From: Calliopsis andreniformis
Lineage: Eukaryota; Arthropoda; Insecta; Hymenoptera; Andrenidae
Length of the DNA: 64,000 nt
Assembly (NCBI RefSeq): GCF_051401765.1
Contig: NW_027480422.1
Coordinates: forward strand, 12,294,001 to 12,358,000
Reading direction: 5' to 3'
The notes beneath the pieces are model-generated. The model was not told the origin of the DNA, searched no databases, and saw only the letters and a list, made by a program, of their open reading frames with translations. A program made the translations under genes and the position numbers. Numbering within the stretch: the stretch's first letter is position 1; each line of letters opens with the position of its first letter. Shown piece after piece: positions 13,026 through 25,642 of this stretch.

Positions 13026-13140
13026 ACCACATCGAATAGCAACGGCCTTAGAAGTCAACGCCATAACTATTAAAAACAATATAAATACAACAGTTTTTCC
13101 ACTGTATAAAATGAATAATTGCAAACAGTGTGGAGGTAAT
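13026..13140. repeat. Example of the linked 'ATAACTATAAA' monomer subtype
   Basis: A recognisable monomer subtype combines CACATCGAATAGC in the variable region, CGCCATAACTAT in place of CGCCAGAAGCAT, an ATTGTATAAAATG or ACTGTATAAAATG junction, and then AATTGCAAACAGTGTGGA at the start of the next monomer. Versions of this combination recur near 2264, 2775, 6090, 6594, 10573, 15715, 19200, 21025, 25335, 28318, 30312, 44410 and 50055, with the last part most variable. The linked variants mark a subfamily that spread as a unit, which makes them useful landmarks for aligning higher-order copies. Confidence 0.8.
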
Positions 13141-16100
13141 GGTCATTTCTACTTTCCGGGCAACCTAGGCTTCACTCTAGGGCGTTCCTCCACCACATCG
13201 AATAGCTACGGCGTTAGAAGTCAACGCCTGAAGCATAAAATATAATATAAATTCAACAGCATTTCCATCGTATAAAACGAATAATTGCAACCAGTCTGAT
13301 AGTTACGGTCATTTCTACGTTCCGGGCAACCTAGGCTTCACCCTAGGGCGTTGCTCCACCAGGTAGAATAGTTAGGGCCTAACAAGTCAACGCCAGAAGC
13401 ATAAAATACAATATAAATACAACAGCTTTTACATCGTATAAAACGAATAATTGCAATGAGTATGAAAGTTATGGTCATTTCTACGTTCCGGGCAACCTAG
13501 GCTTCACCCGAGGGCGTTGCTCCACCAGATACAATAGTTAGGACCTAAGAAGTCAACGCCAGAAGCATAAAATACAAAATAGATACTACAGCTTTTCCAT
13601 CGTATAACAGGAATAATTGCAACCAGTGTGAAAGTGATGGTCATTTCTACGTTCCGGGCAACCTAGGCTTGACTCTAGGGCGTTGGTCCACCAGATCCAA
13701 TAGGTAGGGCCTAAGAAGTCAACGCCAGAAGCATATAACAAAATAAAAATGCAACAGTTTTTCCATCGTATAGCATGAATAATTGCAACCACAGTGAACG
13801 TAGTGGTCATTTCTACGTTCCGCGCAACCTAGGCTTCACCCCTGGGCGTTGCTCCCCCAGATCCAATAGTTAGGACCTAAGAAGTCAGCGCCAGAAGCAT
13901 AAAATACAAAATAGATACAACAGTTTTTCCATCGGATATAATGTATATTTGCAAACAGTGTGAAAGTAAAGGTCATTTCTACGTTCCGAGCAACCTAGGC
14001 TTAACTGTAGGGCGTTTCTCCACCAGATCGCATAGTTAGGGCCTAAGAAGTCAACGCCAGAAGCATAAAATACACTATAAGTACAACAGCTTTTCCATCG
14101 TACATAATGTATATTTGCAGACAGTGTGAAAGTAAAGGTCATTTGTACGTTCCGGGCAACCTAGGCTTAACTGTAGGGCGTTGCTCCACCAGATCGCATA
14201 GTTAGGGACTTAGTATTTAACGCCAGAAGCATAAAATACAATAAAAATGCAACAGTTTTTCCTTCGTATAAAAGGAATAATTGCAACCTGTGTGAAAGTA
14301 ATGGTCATTTCTACGTACCGGGCAACCTAGGTTTCACTCTTGGGCGTTGCTCCACCACATCGAATAGCTACGGCCTTAGAAGTCAACTCCAGAAGCATAA
14401 AATACAATATAAATACAACAGCTTTTCCATTGTATAAAACGAATAATTGCAACCAGTGTGAAAGTAATGGCCATTTCTACGTTCCGGGCAACCTAGGCTT
14501 CACTCTAGGGCGTTGCAACACCAGAACGCATAGTTCGGGACTTAGAATTTATCGCCAGAAGCATAAAATACAATAAAAACGCTACACTTTTTCCATCGTA
14601 TAACTGGAATAATTGCAACCGGTGTGAAGGTACAGGTCATTTCTACGTTCCGGGCAACCTAGGTTTCGCTCTAGGGCGTTGCTCCACCAGGTCGAATAGC
14701 TAGGGACTTAGAAGTCAACGCCAGAAGCATAAATTACAATAAAAATACAACAGCTTTCTATCGTATAACAGGAATAATTGCAACCAGTGTGAAAGGTATG
14801 GTCATTTCTACGTTCCGGGCAACCTAGGCTTCACTCTAGGGCGTTCTTCCACCAGATCGAATAGTTAGGGCCTAACAAGTCAACGCCAGAAGCATGAACT
14901 GCAATATAAATGCAACAGTTTTTCCATTGTATAAAATGAATAATTGCAAACAGTGTGGAAGTAATGGTTACTTCTACGTTCGGGGCAACCTAGGCTTCAC
15001 TCTAGGGCGTTGCTCCACCACATCGAATAGCTACGGCCTTGGGAGTCAACGCCAGAGGCATTACAGGCAATATAAGTACGACAGATTTTCCATCGTATAA
15101 AACGAATAATTGCAATCAGTATGAAGGTTATGGTCATTTCTACGTTCCGGGCAACATAGCCTTCACCCTAGGCGTTGCTCCACCAGATCCAATAGTTAGG
15201 GCCTAAGAAGTCAACGCCAGAAGCATAAAGTACAATAAAAATCCAACAGTTTGCCCATCGTATAACAGGAATAACTGCAACCAGTGTGAAAGTAATGGTC
15301 ATTTCAACGATACGCGCAACCTAGGCTTCACTCTAGGGCGTTGCTACTCCACATCGAATAGCTGCGGCCTTAGAAGTCAACGCCAGAAGCATAAAATACA
15401 ATATAAATACAACAGTTTTTACATCGTATAAAACGAATAATTGCAATGAGTATGAAAGTTATGGTCATTTCTACGTTCCGGGCAGCCTAGGCTTCACCCT
15501 AGGGCGTTGCTCCACCAGATCCAATAGTTAGTACCTAAGAACTCAACTACAGAAGCATAAAATACAAAATAGATACAACAGTTTTTCCATCGTATAACAG
15601 GAATAATTGCAACCAGTATGAAAGATATGGTCATTTCTGCGTTGCGGGCATCCTAGGCTTCACTCTTGGGCATTGCTCCCCCACATCGAATAGCTACGGC
15701 CTTAGAAGTCAACGCCATAACTATAAAAAACAGTATAAATACAACAGTTTTTCCATCGTATAACAGGAATAATTGCAACCAGTGTGTAAGATATGGTCAT
15801 TTTTACGTTCCGGGCAACATAGGCTCCACTCTAGGGCGTTTTTCGACCACATCGAATAGCTATGGCCTTAGAAGTCAACGACAGAGGCATAAAATGCAAA
15901 ATAAATACAACAGTTTTTCCATCGTATAACAAGAATAATTGCAACCAGCGTGAAAGTAATGATCATTTCGACGTTCCGGGCATCCTAGACTTAACTCTGA
16001 GGCATTGCTCCACCAGATCGAAGAGTTAGGATCTTAGAAATCAACGCCAGAAGCATAAAATACAAAATAAATACAACAGTTTTTCCATTGTGTAAAACGA

Positions 16101-16653
16101 ATAATAGCAGCCAGTGTGAAAGCTAAGGCCATTTCTACGTTCCGGGCAACCTAGGCTTCACTCTTAGGCGTTGGTCCACCAGATCCAATAGTTAGGGCCT
16201 AAGAAGTCAACGCCAGAAGCGCCAAATACAAAATAAATACAACAGTTTTTCCATCGTATATAACGAATAATCGCAAACAGTGTGAAGGTAATGGTCATTT
16301 CTACGTTCCGGCAACCTAGGCCTCACTCTAGGGCGTTGTTCCACCAGATCGAATAGTTAGGTCCTAAGAAGTCAACGCCAGAAGCATAAAATACGGTATA
16401 AGTACAACAGTCTTTCCATCGTATAAAACGAATAATTGCAACCAGTCTGATGGTTACGGTCATTTCTACGTTCCGGGCAACCTAGGCTTCACCCTAGGGA
16501 GTTGCTCCACCAGGTAGAATAGTTAGGGCCTAAGAAGTCAACGCCAGAAGCATAAAATAAAATAAAAATACAACAGTTTTTCCATCGTATAAAGCGAATA
16601 ATTGCAACCAGTATGAATGTTATGGTCATTTCGACGTTCCGGGCAGCCTAGGC

Positions 16654-16860
16654 TTCAGTCTAGGGCGCGGTTCCCCCAATTCGAATAGTTAGGGATTAAG
16701 AAGCCTACGCCAGAAGCATAAAATACAATATAAATACCACAGTTTTTCCATCGTATATCATGAATAATTGCAACCAGTGTTATAGTGATGGTCATTTCTA
16801 CGTTCCGGGCAACATAAGCTTATCTTTAGGGAGTTGCTCCACCAAATCGAATAGATAGGG
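16654..16860. repeat. 207-bp conversion-like patch inside A2
   Basis: Within A2, which otherwise follows A1, this interval matches not A1 but 45684-45890 (identical by eye over 207 bp) and 51327-51533; the copy at 31583-31789 differs by one base (ATCTTGAGGG against ATCTTTAGGG). It carries rare markers found together only in those places: CTAGGGCGCGGTTCCCCCAA, AGGGATTAAGAAGCC, CAGTGTTATAGTGATGG and AACATAAGCTTATC. On either side A2 aligns with A1 again, with the offset raised from 5142 to 5308 bp, so the patch replaced a little sequence and added net one monomer. Conversion, double exchange or assembly error are the options. Confidence 0.88.
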
Positions 16861-17639
16861 CCTAAGAAGTCAACGCCAGGATCACCAAATACAAAATAAA
16901 TACAACAGCTATTCCATCGCATAAAATGAATGATTGCAAACAGTGTGAAAGTTATGGTCATTTCTACTTTCCGGGCAACCTAGGCTTAACTCCAGGGCGT
17001 TGCTCCACCACATCGAATAGCTGCGGCCTTAGAAGTCAACGCCAGAAGCATAAAATACAATATAAATACAACAGTTTTTCATTCGTATAACAGGAATAAT
17101 TGCAACCAGTGTGAAAGTGATGGTCATTTCTAGGTTCCTGGCAAGCCAGGCTTCACTCTAGGGCGTTGTTCCACCAAATCGAATAGTTAGGGCCTAAGGA
17201 GTCTACGCCAGAAGCATAAAATACAATATAAATACAACAGCTTTTCCATCGTATAACAGGAATAATTGCAAACAGTGCGTAAGATATGGTCATTTCTACT
17301 TTCCGGGCAACCTAGGCTTCACTCTAGGCCGTTGCTCGACCACATCGAATAGCTATGGCCTTAGGCGTCAACGCCAGAAGCATTAAAAACAATATAAATA
17401 CAACAGCTTTTCCACCGTATAACAGGAATAATTGCAACCAGTGTGAATGATATAGTCATGTCTACGATGCAGGCTACCTGGGCTTCACTCCAGGGCGTTG
17501 CTGCACCACATCGAACAGCTACGGCCTTAGAAGTCAACGCCAGAAGGATAAAATACAATATAAATACAACAGATTTTCCATAGTATAATAAGAATAATTG
17601 CAATCAGTATGAAAGTTATGGTCATTTCTACGTTTCGGT

Positions 17640-19620
17640 CAACCTGGGCTTCACCAGAGGGCGTTGCTCCACCAGATCCAATAGTTAGGACCTAAGAAGT
17701 CAACGCCAGAAGCATAAAATACAAAATAGATACAACAGTTTTTCCATCGGATATAATGTATATTTGCAAACAGTGTGAAAGTAAAGGTCATTTCTACGTT
17801 TCGAGCAACCTAGGCTTAACTGTAGGGCGTTTCTCCACCAGATCGCATAGTTAGGGCCTAAGAAGTCAACGCCAGAAGCATAAAATACACTATAAGTACA
17901 GCAGCTTTTCCATCGTACATAATGTATATTTGCAGACAGTGTGAAAGTAAAGGTCATTTGTACGTTCCGGGCAACCTAGTCTTCACTCTAGAGCGTTGCT
18001 GCACCAGATCGAATAGTTAGGGCCTTAGAAGTCAACGCCCGAAGCATAAAATACAAAATAAGTAGAACAGTTTTTCCATTGTATAAATCGAATAATTGCA
18101 ACCAGCGTGAAAGTTATGGTCATTTCTACGTTCCGGGCAACCTAGGCTTAACACTAGGGCGTTGCTCCACCAGGTCGAATAGCTAGGGACTTAGAAGTCA
18201 ACGCCAGAAGCATAAATTACAATAAAAATACAACAGTTTTTCCATCGTATAACAGGAATAATTGCAACCAGTGTGAAAGCTATGGTCATTTCTACGTTCC
18301 GGGCAACCTAGGCTTCACTCTAGGGCGTTCTTCCACCAGATCGAATAGTTAGGGCCTAACAAGTCAACGCCAGAAGCATAAACTGCAATATAAATGCAAC
18401 AGTTTTTCCATTGTACAAAATGAATAATTGCAAACAGTGTGGAAGTAATGGTTACTTCTACGTTCGGGGCAACCTAGGCTTCACTCTAGGGCGTTGCTCC
18501 ACCACATCGAATAGCTACGGCCTTGGGAGTCAACGCCAGAGGCATTACATACAATATAAGTACAACAGATTTTCCATCGTATAAAACGAATAATTGCAAT
18601 CACTATGAAGGTTATGGTCATTTCTACGTTCCGGGAACATAGCCTTCACCCTAGGCGTTGCTCCACCAGATCCAATAGTTAGGGCCTAAGAAGTCAACGC
18701 CAGAAGCATAAAGTACAATAAAAATCCAACAGTTTGCCCATCGTATAACAGGAATAACTGCAACCAGTTTGAAAGTAATGGTCATTTCAACGATACGGGC
18801 AACCTAGGCTTCACTCTAGGGCGTTGCTGCTCCACATCGAATAGCTGCGGCCTTACAAGTCAACGCCAGAAGGTTAAAATACAATATCAATACAACAGCT
18901 TTTCCATCGTATAAAACGAATAATTGCAATGAGTATGAAAGTTATGGTCATTTCTACGTTCCGGGCAACCTAGGCTTCACCCTAGGGCGTTGCTCCACCA
19001 GATCCAATAGTTAGTACCTAAGAACTCAACTACAGAAGCATGAAATACAAAATAGATACAACAGTTTTTCCATCGTATAACAGGAATAATTGCAACCATT
19101 ATGAAAGATATGGTCATTTCTGCGTTGCGGGCATCCTAGGCTTCACTCTTGGGCATTGCTCCCCCACATCGAATAGCTACGGCCTTAGAAGTCAACGCCA
19201 TAACTATAAAAAACAGTATAAATACAACAGTTTTTCCATCGCATAACAGGAATAATTGCAACCAGCGTGAAAGTAATGATCATTTCGACGTTTTGGGCAT
19301 CCTAGACTTAACTCTGAGGCATTGCTCCACCAGATCGAAGAGTTAGGACCTTAGAAATCAACGCCAGAAGCATAAAATACAAAATAAATACAACAGTTTT
19401 TCCATTGTGTAAAACGAATAATAGCAGCCAGTGTGAAAGTTAAGGCCATTTCTACGTTCCGGGCAACCTAGGCTTGACTCTAGGTCGTTGCTCCACCAGA
19501 TCCAATAGGTAGGGCCTAAGAAGTCAACGCCAGAAGCATATAACAAAATAAAAATACAACAGTTTTTCCATCGTATAGCATGAATGATTGCAACCACAGT
19601 GAACGTAGTGGTCATTTCTA
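17640..19620. repeat. Rearranged partial copy A3
   Basis: A mosaic of pieces of the A block. About 17650-17975 matches 13835-14160 (offset 3815 bp). About 18156-19150 matches 14673-15667 (offset about 3483 bp). From about 19250 to 19460 it matches 15932 onward at 3318 bp, so one monomer is missing relative to A2. About 19465-19620 then switches back to 13660-13815 (offset 5805 bp), marked by GGCTTGACTCTAG and AGCATATAACAAAATA. Between 17975 and 18156 it carries other monomers resembling those near 4220-4270. Offsets change by whole monomers apart from small indels. Confidence 0.78.
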
Positions 19621-20290
19621 CGTTTCGGGCAAGCTAGGCTTCACTCTCGGTCATTGCTCAACCAGATCGAATAACTAGGGCCTTAGAAGTCAACGCCCGA
19701 AACATTAGATACAACAAAAATGCAACAGCTTTTCCATCGTATAACAGGAATAATTGCAAGCAGTGAGAAAGTGATGGTCATTTCAACGTTACGGGCAACC
19801 TAGGCTTCACTCTTAGGCGCTGGTCCACCAGATCCAACAGTTAGGGCCTAAGAAGTCAACGCCAGAGGCGCCAAATACAAAATAAGTAGAACAGTTTTTC
19901 GATTGTATAAATCGAATAATTGCAACCAGCGTGAAAGTTATGGTCATTTCTACGTTCCGGGCAACCTAGGCTTAACACTAGGACGTTGCTCCACCATCTC
20001 GAATAGTGAGGACCTAAGAAGTCAACGCCAGAAGCATAAAATACAATATAAATACAACAGCTTTTACATCGTATATGATGTATATTTGCAAACTGTGTGA
20101 AAGTACAGGTCATTTCTACGTTCCGGGCAACCTAGGCTTAACTGTAGGGCGTTGCTACACCAGACCGCATAGTTCGGGACTTAGAATCTAACGCCAGAAG
20201 CATAAAATACAATAAAAACGCTACACTTCTTCCAGCGTATAACTGGAATAATTGCAACCGGTGTGAAGGTACAGGTCATTTCTACGTTCC
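19621..20290. repeat. Diverged linker with similarity to the U block
   Basis: The first ~250 bp are generic diverged monomers. From about 19870 to 20280 the sequence resembles 34136-34546 (offset about 14266 bp, 86 monomers), sharing GGCTTAACACTAGG, GTATATGATGTATATTTGCA, CTTAACTGTAGGGCGTTGCT and ACCGGTGTGAAGGTACAGG. The right part of this also resembles A-block sequence near 9390-9500 and 14530-14640. It therefore connects the two higher-order families. Confidence 0.65.
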
Positions 20291-21360
20291 GGGCAACCTA
20301 GGCTTCACTCTAGGGCGTTCTTCCACCAGATCGAATAGTTAGGGCCTAACAAGTCAACGCCACAAGCATAAACTGCAATATAAATGCAACAGTTTTTCCA
20401 TTGTATAAAATGAATAATTGCAAACAGTGTGGAAGTAATGGTTACTTCTACGTTCGGGGCAACGTAGGCTTCACTCTAGAGCGTTGCTCCATCACATCGA
20501 ATAGCTACTGCCTTAGGAGTCAACGCCAGAGGCATTACATACAATATAAGTACAACAGTTTTTCCATCGTATAAAACGAATAGTTGCAATCAGTATGAAG
20601 GTCATGGTCATTTCTACGTTCCGGGCAACATAGCCTTCACCCTAGGCGTTGCTCCACCAGATCCAATAGTTAGGTCCTAAGAAGTCAGCGCCAGAAGCAT
20701 AAAGTACAATAAAAATCCAACAGGTTGTCCATCGTATAACAGGAATAACTGCAACCAGTGTGAAAGTAATGGTCATTTCAACGATACGGGCAACCTAGGC
20801 TTCACCCTGGGGCGTTGCTCCACCAGATCCAATAGTTAGTACCTAAGAACTCAACTACAGAAGCATAAAATACAAAATAGATACAACAGTTTTTCCATCG
20901 TATAACAGGAATAATTGCAACCAGTGTGAAAGATATGGTCATTTCTGCGTTGCGGGCATCCTAGGCTTCACTCTAGGGCATTGTTCCCCTCATCGAATAG
21001 CTACGGCCTTAGAAGTCAACGCCATAACTATAAAAAACAGTATAAATACAACAGTTTTTCCATCGTATAGCAGGAATAATTGCAACCAGTGTGTAAGATA
21101 TGGTCATTTTTACGTTCCGGGCAACATAGGCTTCTCTCTAGGGCGTTTTTCGTCCACATCGAATAGCTATGGCCTTAGAAGTCAACGACAGAGGCATAAA
21201 ATGCAAAATAAATACAACAGTTTTTCCATCGTATAACAAGAATAATTGCAACCAGCGTGAAAGTAATGATCATTTCGACGTTTCGGGCATCCTAGACTTA
21301 TCTCTGAGGCATTGCTCCACCAGATCGAAGAGTTAGGATCTTAGAAATAAACGCCAGAAG
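20290..21360. repeat. Partial copy A4 of the A block
   Basis: The left part repeats A3 sequence at about 18300 with offset 1990 bp (12 monomers), for example GTGTGGAAGTAATGGTTACT at 18437 and 20427. The piece at about 21060-21230, with GTGTGTAAGATATGGTCATT and GGGCGTTTTTCG, is the monomer present in A1 and A2 but missing from A3. So A4 did not simply derive from present-day A3. It ends near 21360-21395, where sequence related to the U block takes over. Confidence 0.78.
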
Positions 21361-21394
21361 CATAAAATACAAAATAAATACAACAGTTTTTCCA

Positions 21395-21791
21395 TCGTAT
21401 AAAATGAATAATTGCAACCAGTGTGAAAGTAATGGTCTTTTCTACGTTTCGGGCAAGATTGGCTTCCCTCTTGGACGTTGCCTCACGAGATCGAATAGCA
21501 AGGACCTTAGAAGTCAACGCCAGAAGCATAAAATACAATAAAAGTACAACCGTTTTCTCCCGTATAGCATGAATAAATGCAACCAGTGTGAAAGTAATGG
21601 TCATTTCTCCGTTTCGGGCAACCTAGGCTCCACTCTAGGGCGTTGCTACACCAAATCGAATAGCTAGGGCCTTAGAAGTCATCGCCCGAAGCATAAAATG
21701 CAATAAGAATACAACAGTTTTTCCATCGTATAGAACGAATAATTGCAACCAGTATAAAAGTTATGGTCATTTCCACGTTCCGGGCAACCTA
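21395..21791. repeat. Short block shared with 23882-24278 (15-monomer offset)
   Basis: This stretch matches 23882-24278 at offset 2487 bp (15 monomers) and, via the U duplication, 40638-41034. Shared rare markers are AATGGTCTTTTCTACG, GGCAAGATTGG, CCTCACGAGATCG, CAACCGTTTTCTCCCGTATA and CAACCAGTATAAAAG. It ends at about 21791, just before the start of U1. Confidence 0.82.
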
Positions 21792-24396
21792 TGCTTCACT
21801 CTAGGGCGTTGCTCCACCAGATCGAATAGCTAGGGCCTTAGAAGTCAACACCAGAAGCATAAAATAAAATAAAAATACAACAGTTATTCCATCGTCTAAC
21901 AGGAATAATTGCAACCAGTGTGAAAGGACTGGTCATTTCTACGTTCCGGATAACCTAGGCTTCATTCGAGGGCGTTGCTTCACCAGATAGAATGGCTAGG
22001 GACTAAGAATTCAACGCCAGAAGAATAAAATACAATATAAGAAGAACAGTTTTTCAATCATATAGAATGAATAATTGCAAACAGTGTGAAGGTAATGGTC
22101 ATTTCTGCGTTCCGGGCAACCTAGTCTTCACTCTAGGGCGTTGCTCCAACAGAACGATTAGCTAGAGACTTAGAACTCAACGCCAGAAGCAGAAAATACA
22201 ATAAGAATACTACAGTTTTTCCACCGTATAACAGTCATAATTGCAACCAGTGTGAAAGTAATGGTCACTTCTACGTTCCGGATAACCTAGACTACACTCT
22301 AGGGCGTTGGTCCACCAGATTCACGAGTTAGGGCCTAAGGAGACAACGTGAGAAGCATAGAATACAATATAAATACAACAGCTTTTCCATCGTATAAAAC
22401 GAATAATTGCAACCAGTGTGCAAGTTATGGTCATTTCTACGTTCCGGCAACCTAGGCTTCACTCTAGGGCGTTACTCCAACAGATCGAATAGTTAGGGCC
22501 TTAGAAGTCAAAGCTAGAAGCATAAAATGCAATAAAAATGCAACATCTTTTCCATCGTATAAAACGGATAATTGCAACCAGTGTGAAGGTAATGGTCATT
22601 TCCACGATACGGGCAACCTAGGCTTCACTCTAGGGCGTTGCTCCACCAGATCGAATAGTTAGGGCCTAAGAAGTCAACGCCAGAGGCATAAAATACAATA
22701 AAAATACAACAGTTTTTGCATCGTGTAGCATGAATAATTGCTACCAGAGTGAAAGTTATGGTCATTTCTACGTGCCGGGCAACCTAGGCTTCACCCCAGG
22801 GCGTTGCTGCACCAGATCGAATAGTTAGGGCCTTAGAGGTCAACGCCAGAAGCATAAAATACCATATAAATACATCAGTTTTTCCGTCGTTTAAAAGGAA
22901 TAAATGCAACCAGTGTGAAGGATATGGTCATTTCTACGTTCCGGACAACATAGGCTTCACTCTAGGGCGTTGGTCCACCAGATTCACTAGTTAGGGCCTA
23001 AGAAGACAACGTCAGAAGCATAGAATACAAGATAAATACAACAGCTTTTCCATCGTATAAAACGAATAATTGCAACCAGTGTGCAAGTTATGGTCATTTC
23101 TACGTTCCGGCAACCTAGGCTTCACCCTAGGGCGTTGCTCCACCAGGTCGCATAGTTAGGGCCTAAAAAGTCAACGCCAGAAGCATAAAATACAAAAAAG
23201 ATACAACAGTTTTTCCATCGTATAACAGTAATGATTGCAACCAGAGTGAAGGTGATTCCGATTTCTACGTTCCGGGCAACCTAGGCTTCACTCTGGGGCG
23301 TTGCTCCACCAGATCGAATAGCTAGGGCCTTAGAAGTCAACACCAGAAGCATAAAATAAAATAAAAATACAACAGTTATTCCATCGTCTAACAGGAATAA
23401 TTACAACCAGCGTGATAGTAATGGGCATATCTACGTTCCGTGCAACCTAGGCATCATTCTAGGGCGTTGTTCCACCAGATCGAACAGTTAGGACCTAAGA
23501 AGTCAACGCCAGAAGCATAAAATACAATATATATACAACAGTTTTTCCATCGTATAAAACCAAAAATTGCAACCAGTGTGAAAGACATAGCCATTTCTAC
23601 GTTCCGGACATCCTAGGCTTGACTCTAGGGCGTTGCTCCACCAAATCGAATAGCTAGGGCCGTAGAAGTCAACGCCCGAAGCATAAAATACAAAATTAAT
23701 ACAACAGTTGTTCCACCGTATAACAGGAATAATTACAACCAGTGTGAAAGTAATGGGCATTTCTACGTTCCGTGCAACCTAGGCTTCACAGTAAGGCGTT
23801 GCTCCACCATGTCGAATAGTTAGGGCCTTGGAAAACAACTCCAGACGCATAAAACACAATAAAAATACACCAGTTTTTCCATTGTATAAAAAGAATAATT
23901 GCAACCAGTGTGAAAGTAATGGTCTTTTCTACGTTTCGGGCAAGATTGGTTTCCCTCTTGGACGTTGCCTCACGAGATCGAATAGCAAGGACCTTAGAAG
24001 TCAACGCCAGAAGCATAAAATACAATAAAAGTACAACCGTTTTCTCCCGTATAGCATGAATAAATGCAACCAGTGTGAAAGTAATGGTCATTTCTCCGTT
24101 TCGGGCAACCTAGGCTCCACTCTAGGGCGTTGCTACACCAAATCGAATAGCTAGGGCCTTAGAAGTCATCGCCCGAAGCATAAAATACAATAAAAATACA
24201 ACAGTTTTTCCATCGTATAGAACGAATAATTGCAACCAGTATAAAAGTTATGGTCATTTCCACGTTCCGGGCAACCTAGGCTTAACCCTAGGGCGTTGCT
24301 CCACCAGATCGAATAGTTAGGGACATTGAATACAATGCCAGAAGCATAAAATACAATATAAATACAACAGTTTTTCCCTTGTATAACAGGAATAAT

Positions 24397-24908
24397 TGCA
24401 ACCAGTGTGAAAGCTATGGTCATTTCTACGTTCCGGGCAACCTAGGCTTCACTACAGGGCGGTGATCCACCAGATCAAATAGTTAGGGCCTAAGAACTCA
24501 ACGCCAGAAGCATAAAATACAATATAAATACAACAGTTTTTCCATCGTATAAAAGGAATAATTGCAACCAGTGTGAAATTAATGGTCATTTCTACGTTCC
24601 GGGCAACCTAGACCTCACTCTTGGGCGTTGCTCCATCACATCGAATAGCTGCGGCCTTAGAAATCAACTCCAGAAGCATAAAATAAAAATATAAATACAA
24701 CAGCTTTTCCATCACATAAAATGAATGATTGCAAACAGTGTGAAAGTTATGGTCATTTCTACATTCCGTGCAACCTAGGCTTAACGCCAGGGTGTTGTTC
24801 CACCAGATCGAATAGTTAGGGACTTTGAATACAACGCCAGAAGCATAAAATACAATAAAAATGCAACAGGTTTTCCATCGTATAACAGGAAAGCTGCAAC
24901 CAGTGTGA
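24397..24908. repeat. Three monomers of U1 absent from U2
   Basis: At 24396 the U1/U2 offset is 16756 bp, and at 24901 it is 16258 bp. The 498 bp difference is exactly three monomers, missing at about 41160 in U2. The breakpoint is in GCAACCAGTGTGAAAG, which is common to both flanks, so loss by exchange between monomers is the simplest reading. Confidence 0.85.
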
Positions 24909-25642
24909 AAGTACTGGTCATTTCTATGTTCCGGGTAACCTAGGCTTCACTCTAGGGCGTTCCTCCACCAGATCGAATAGCTAGGGACTTAGAATTCAGC
25001 GCCAGAAGAATAAAATACAACATATGTGCAACAGCTTTTCCATCGTATAAGATGTATAATTGCAAGCAGTGTGAAGGTAATGGTCATTTCAACGTTCTGG
25101 GCAACCTAGGCTTCACTCTAGGGCGTTGTTCCACCAGATCGAATAGTTAGGGCCTTAGATGTCAACGCCCGAAGCATAAAATACAGAATAAATAGAACAG
25201 TTTTTCATTGTATAAAACGAATAATTGCAACCATTGTGAAAGTTATGGTCATTTCTACGTTCCGGGCAATCTAGGCTTCACTCTAGGGCATTGCTCCACC
25301 ACATCGAATAGCTACGGTCTTTGAAGTCAACGCCATAACTATAAAAAAGGATATAAATACAACAGTTTGTCCATTGTATAAAATGTATAATTGCAAACAG
25401 TGTGGAAGTAATGGTCATTTCTTCTTTCCGGGAAACCCAGGCTTCTCTCTAGGGCGTTGCTCCACCACATCCAATAGCTGCGGCCTTAGAAGTCAACGCC
25501 AGAAGCATAAAATACAATATAAATGCAACAGTTCTTCAATCGTATAACAGGAATAATTGCAAACAGTGTGAAAGATATGGTCACTTCTACGTTCCGGGCA
25601 ACCAAGCCTTCACTCTAGGGCGTTGCTCCACCACATCGAGTA

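Larger units (their letters stand above)
12390..17573. repeat. Higher-order repeat copy A2 (about 31 monomers)
   Basis: A tandem copy of A1 beginning at GTCAACGCCAGGAGCACC near 12390 and followed in the same order: GGAGCACC monomer, CTGTATGAAAGC monomer, GGCGACCTAGG monomer and so on. It contains the monomer missing from A1 and a 207 bp foreign patch at 16654-16860. Identity to A1 is very high through 13200-16650, implying a recent duplication. Matching to A1 decays around 17540-17573, where A2 continues AGATTTTCCATAG and A1 has AGATTGTCCACCG. Confidence 0.88.

Noticed and set aside
13885..14142. Repeated hydrophobic 85-codon frames on the minus strand that look like small membrane proteins
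   Set aside because: The hydrophobic stretch (as in FTLSANIHYVRWKSCCTYSV) is just the reverse complement of the A/T-rich tail. It appears at many monomers with frame-breaking indels in others, so there is no sign of selection for a protein.
7414..17573. The long duplicated blocks as transposable elements
   Set aside because: They contain only satellite monomers, have no terminal repeats, target-site duplications or coding capacity, and their edges fall in register with the 166 bp period.
23828..24028. CxxC-like NCNQCE motifs in + strand translations, suggesting a zinc ribbon
   Set aside because: They come from AATTGCAACCAGTGTGAA at the start of the monomer and occur once per repeat. There is only one pair per frame, no second pair and no conserved frame.
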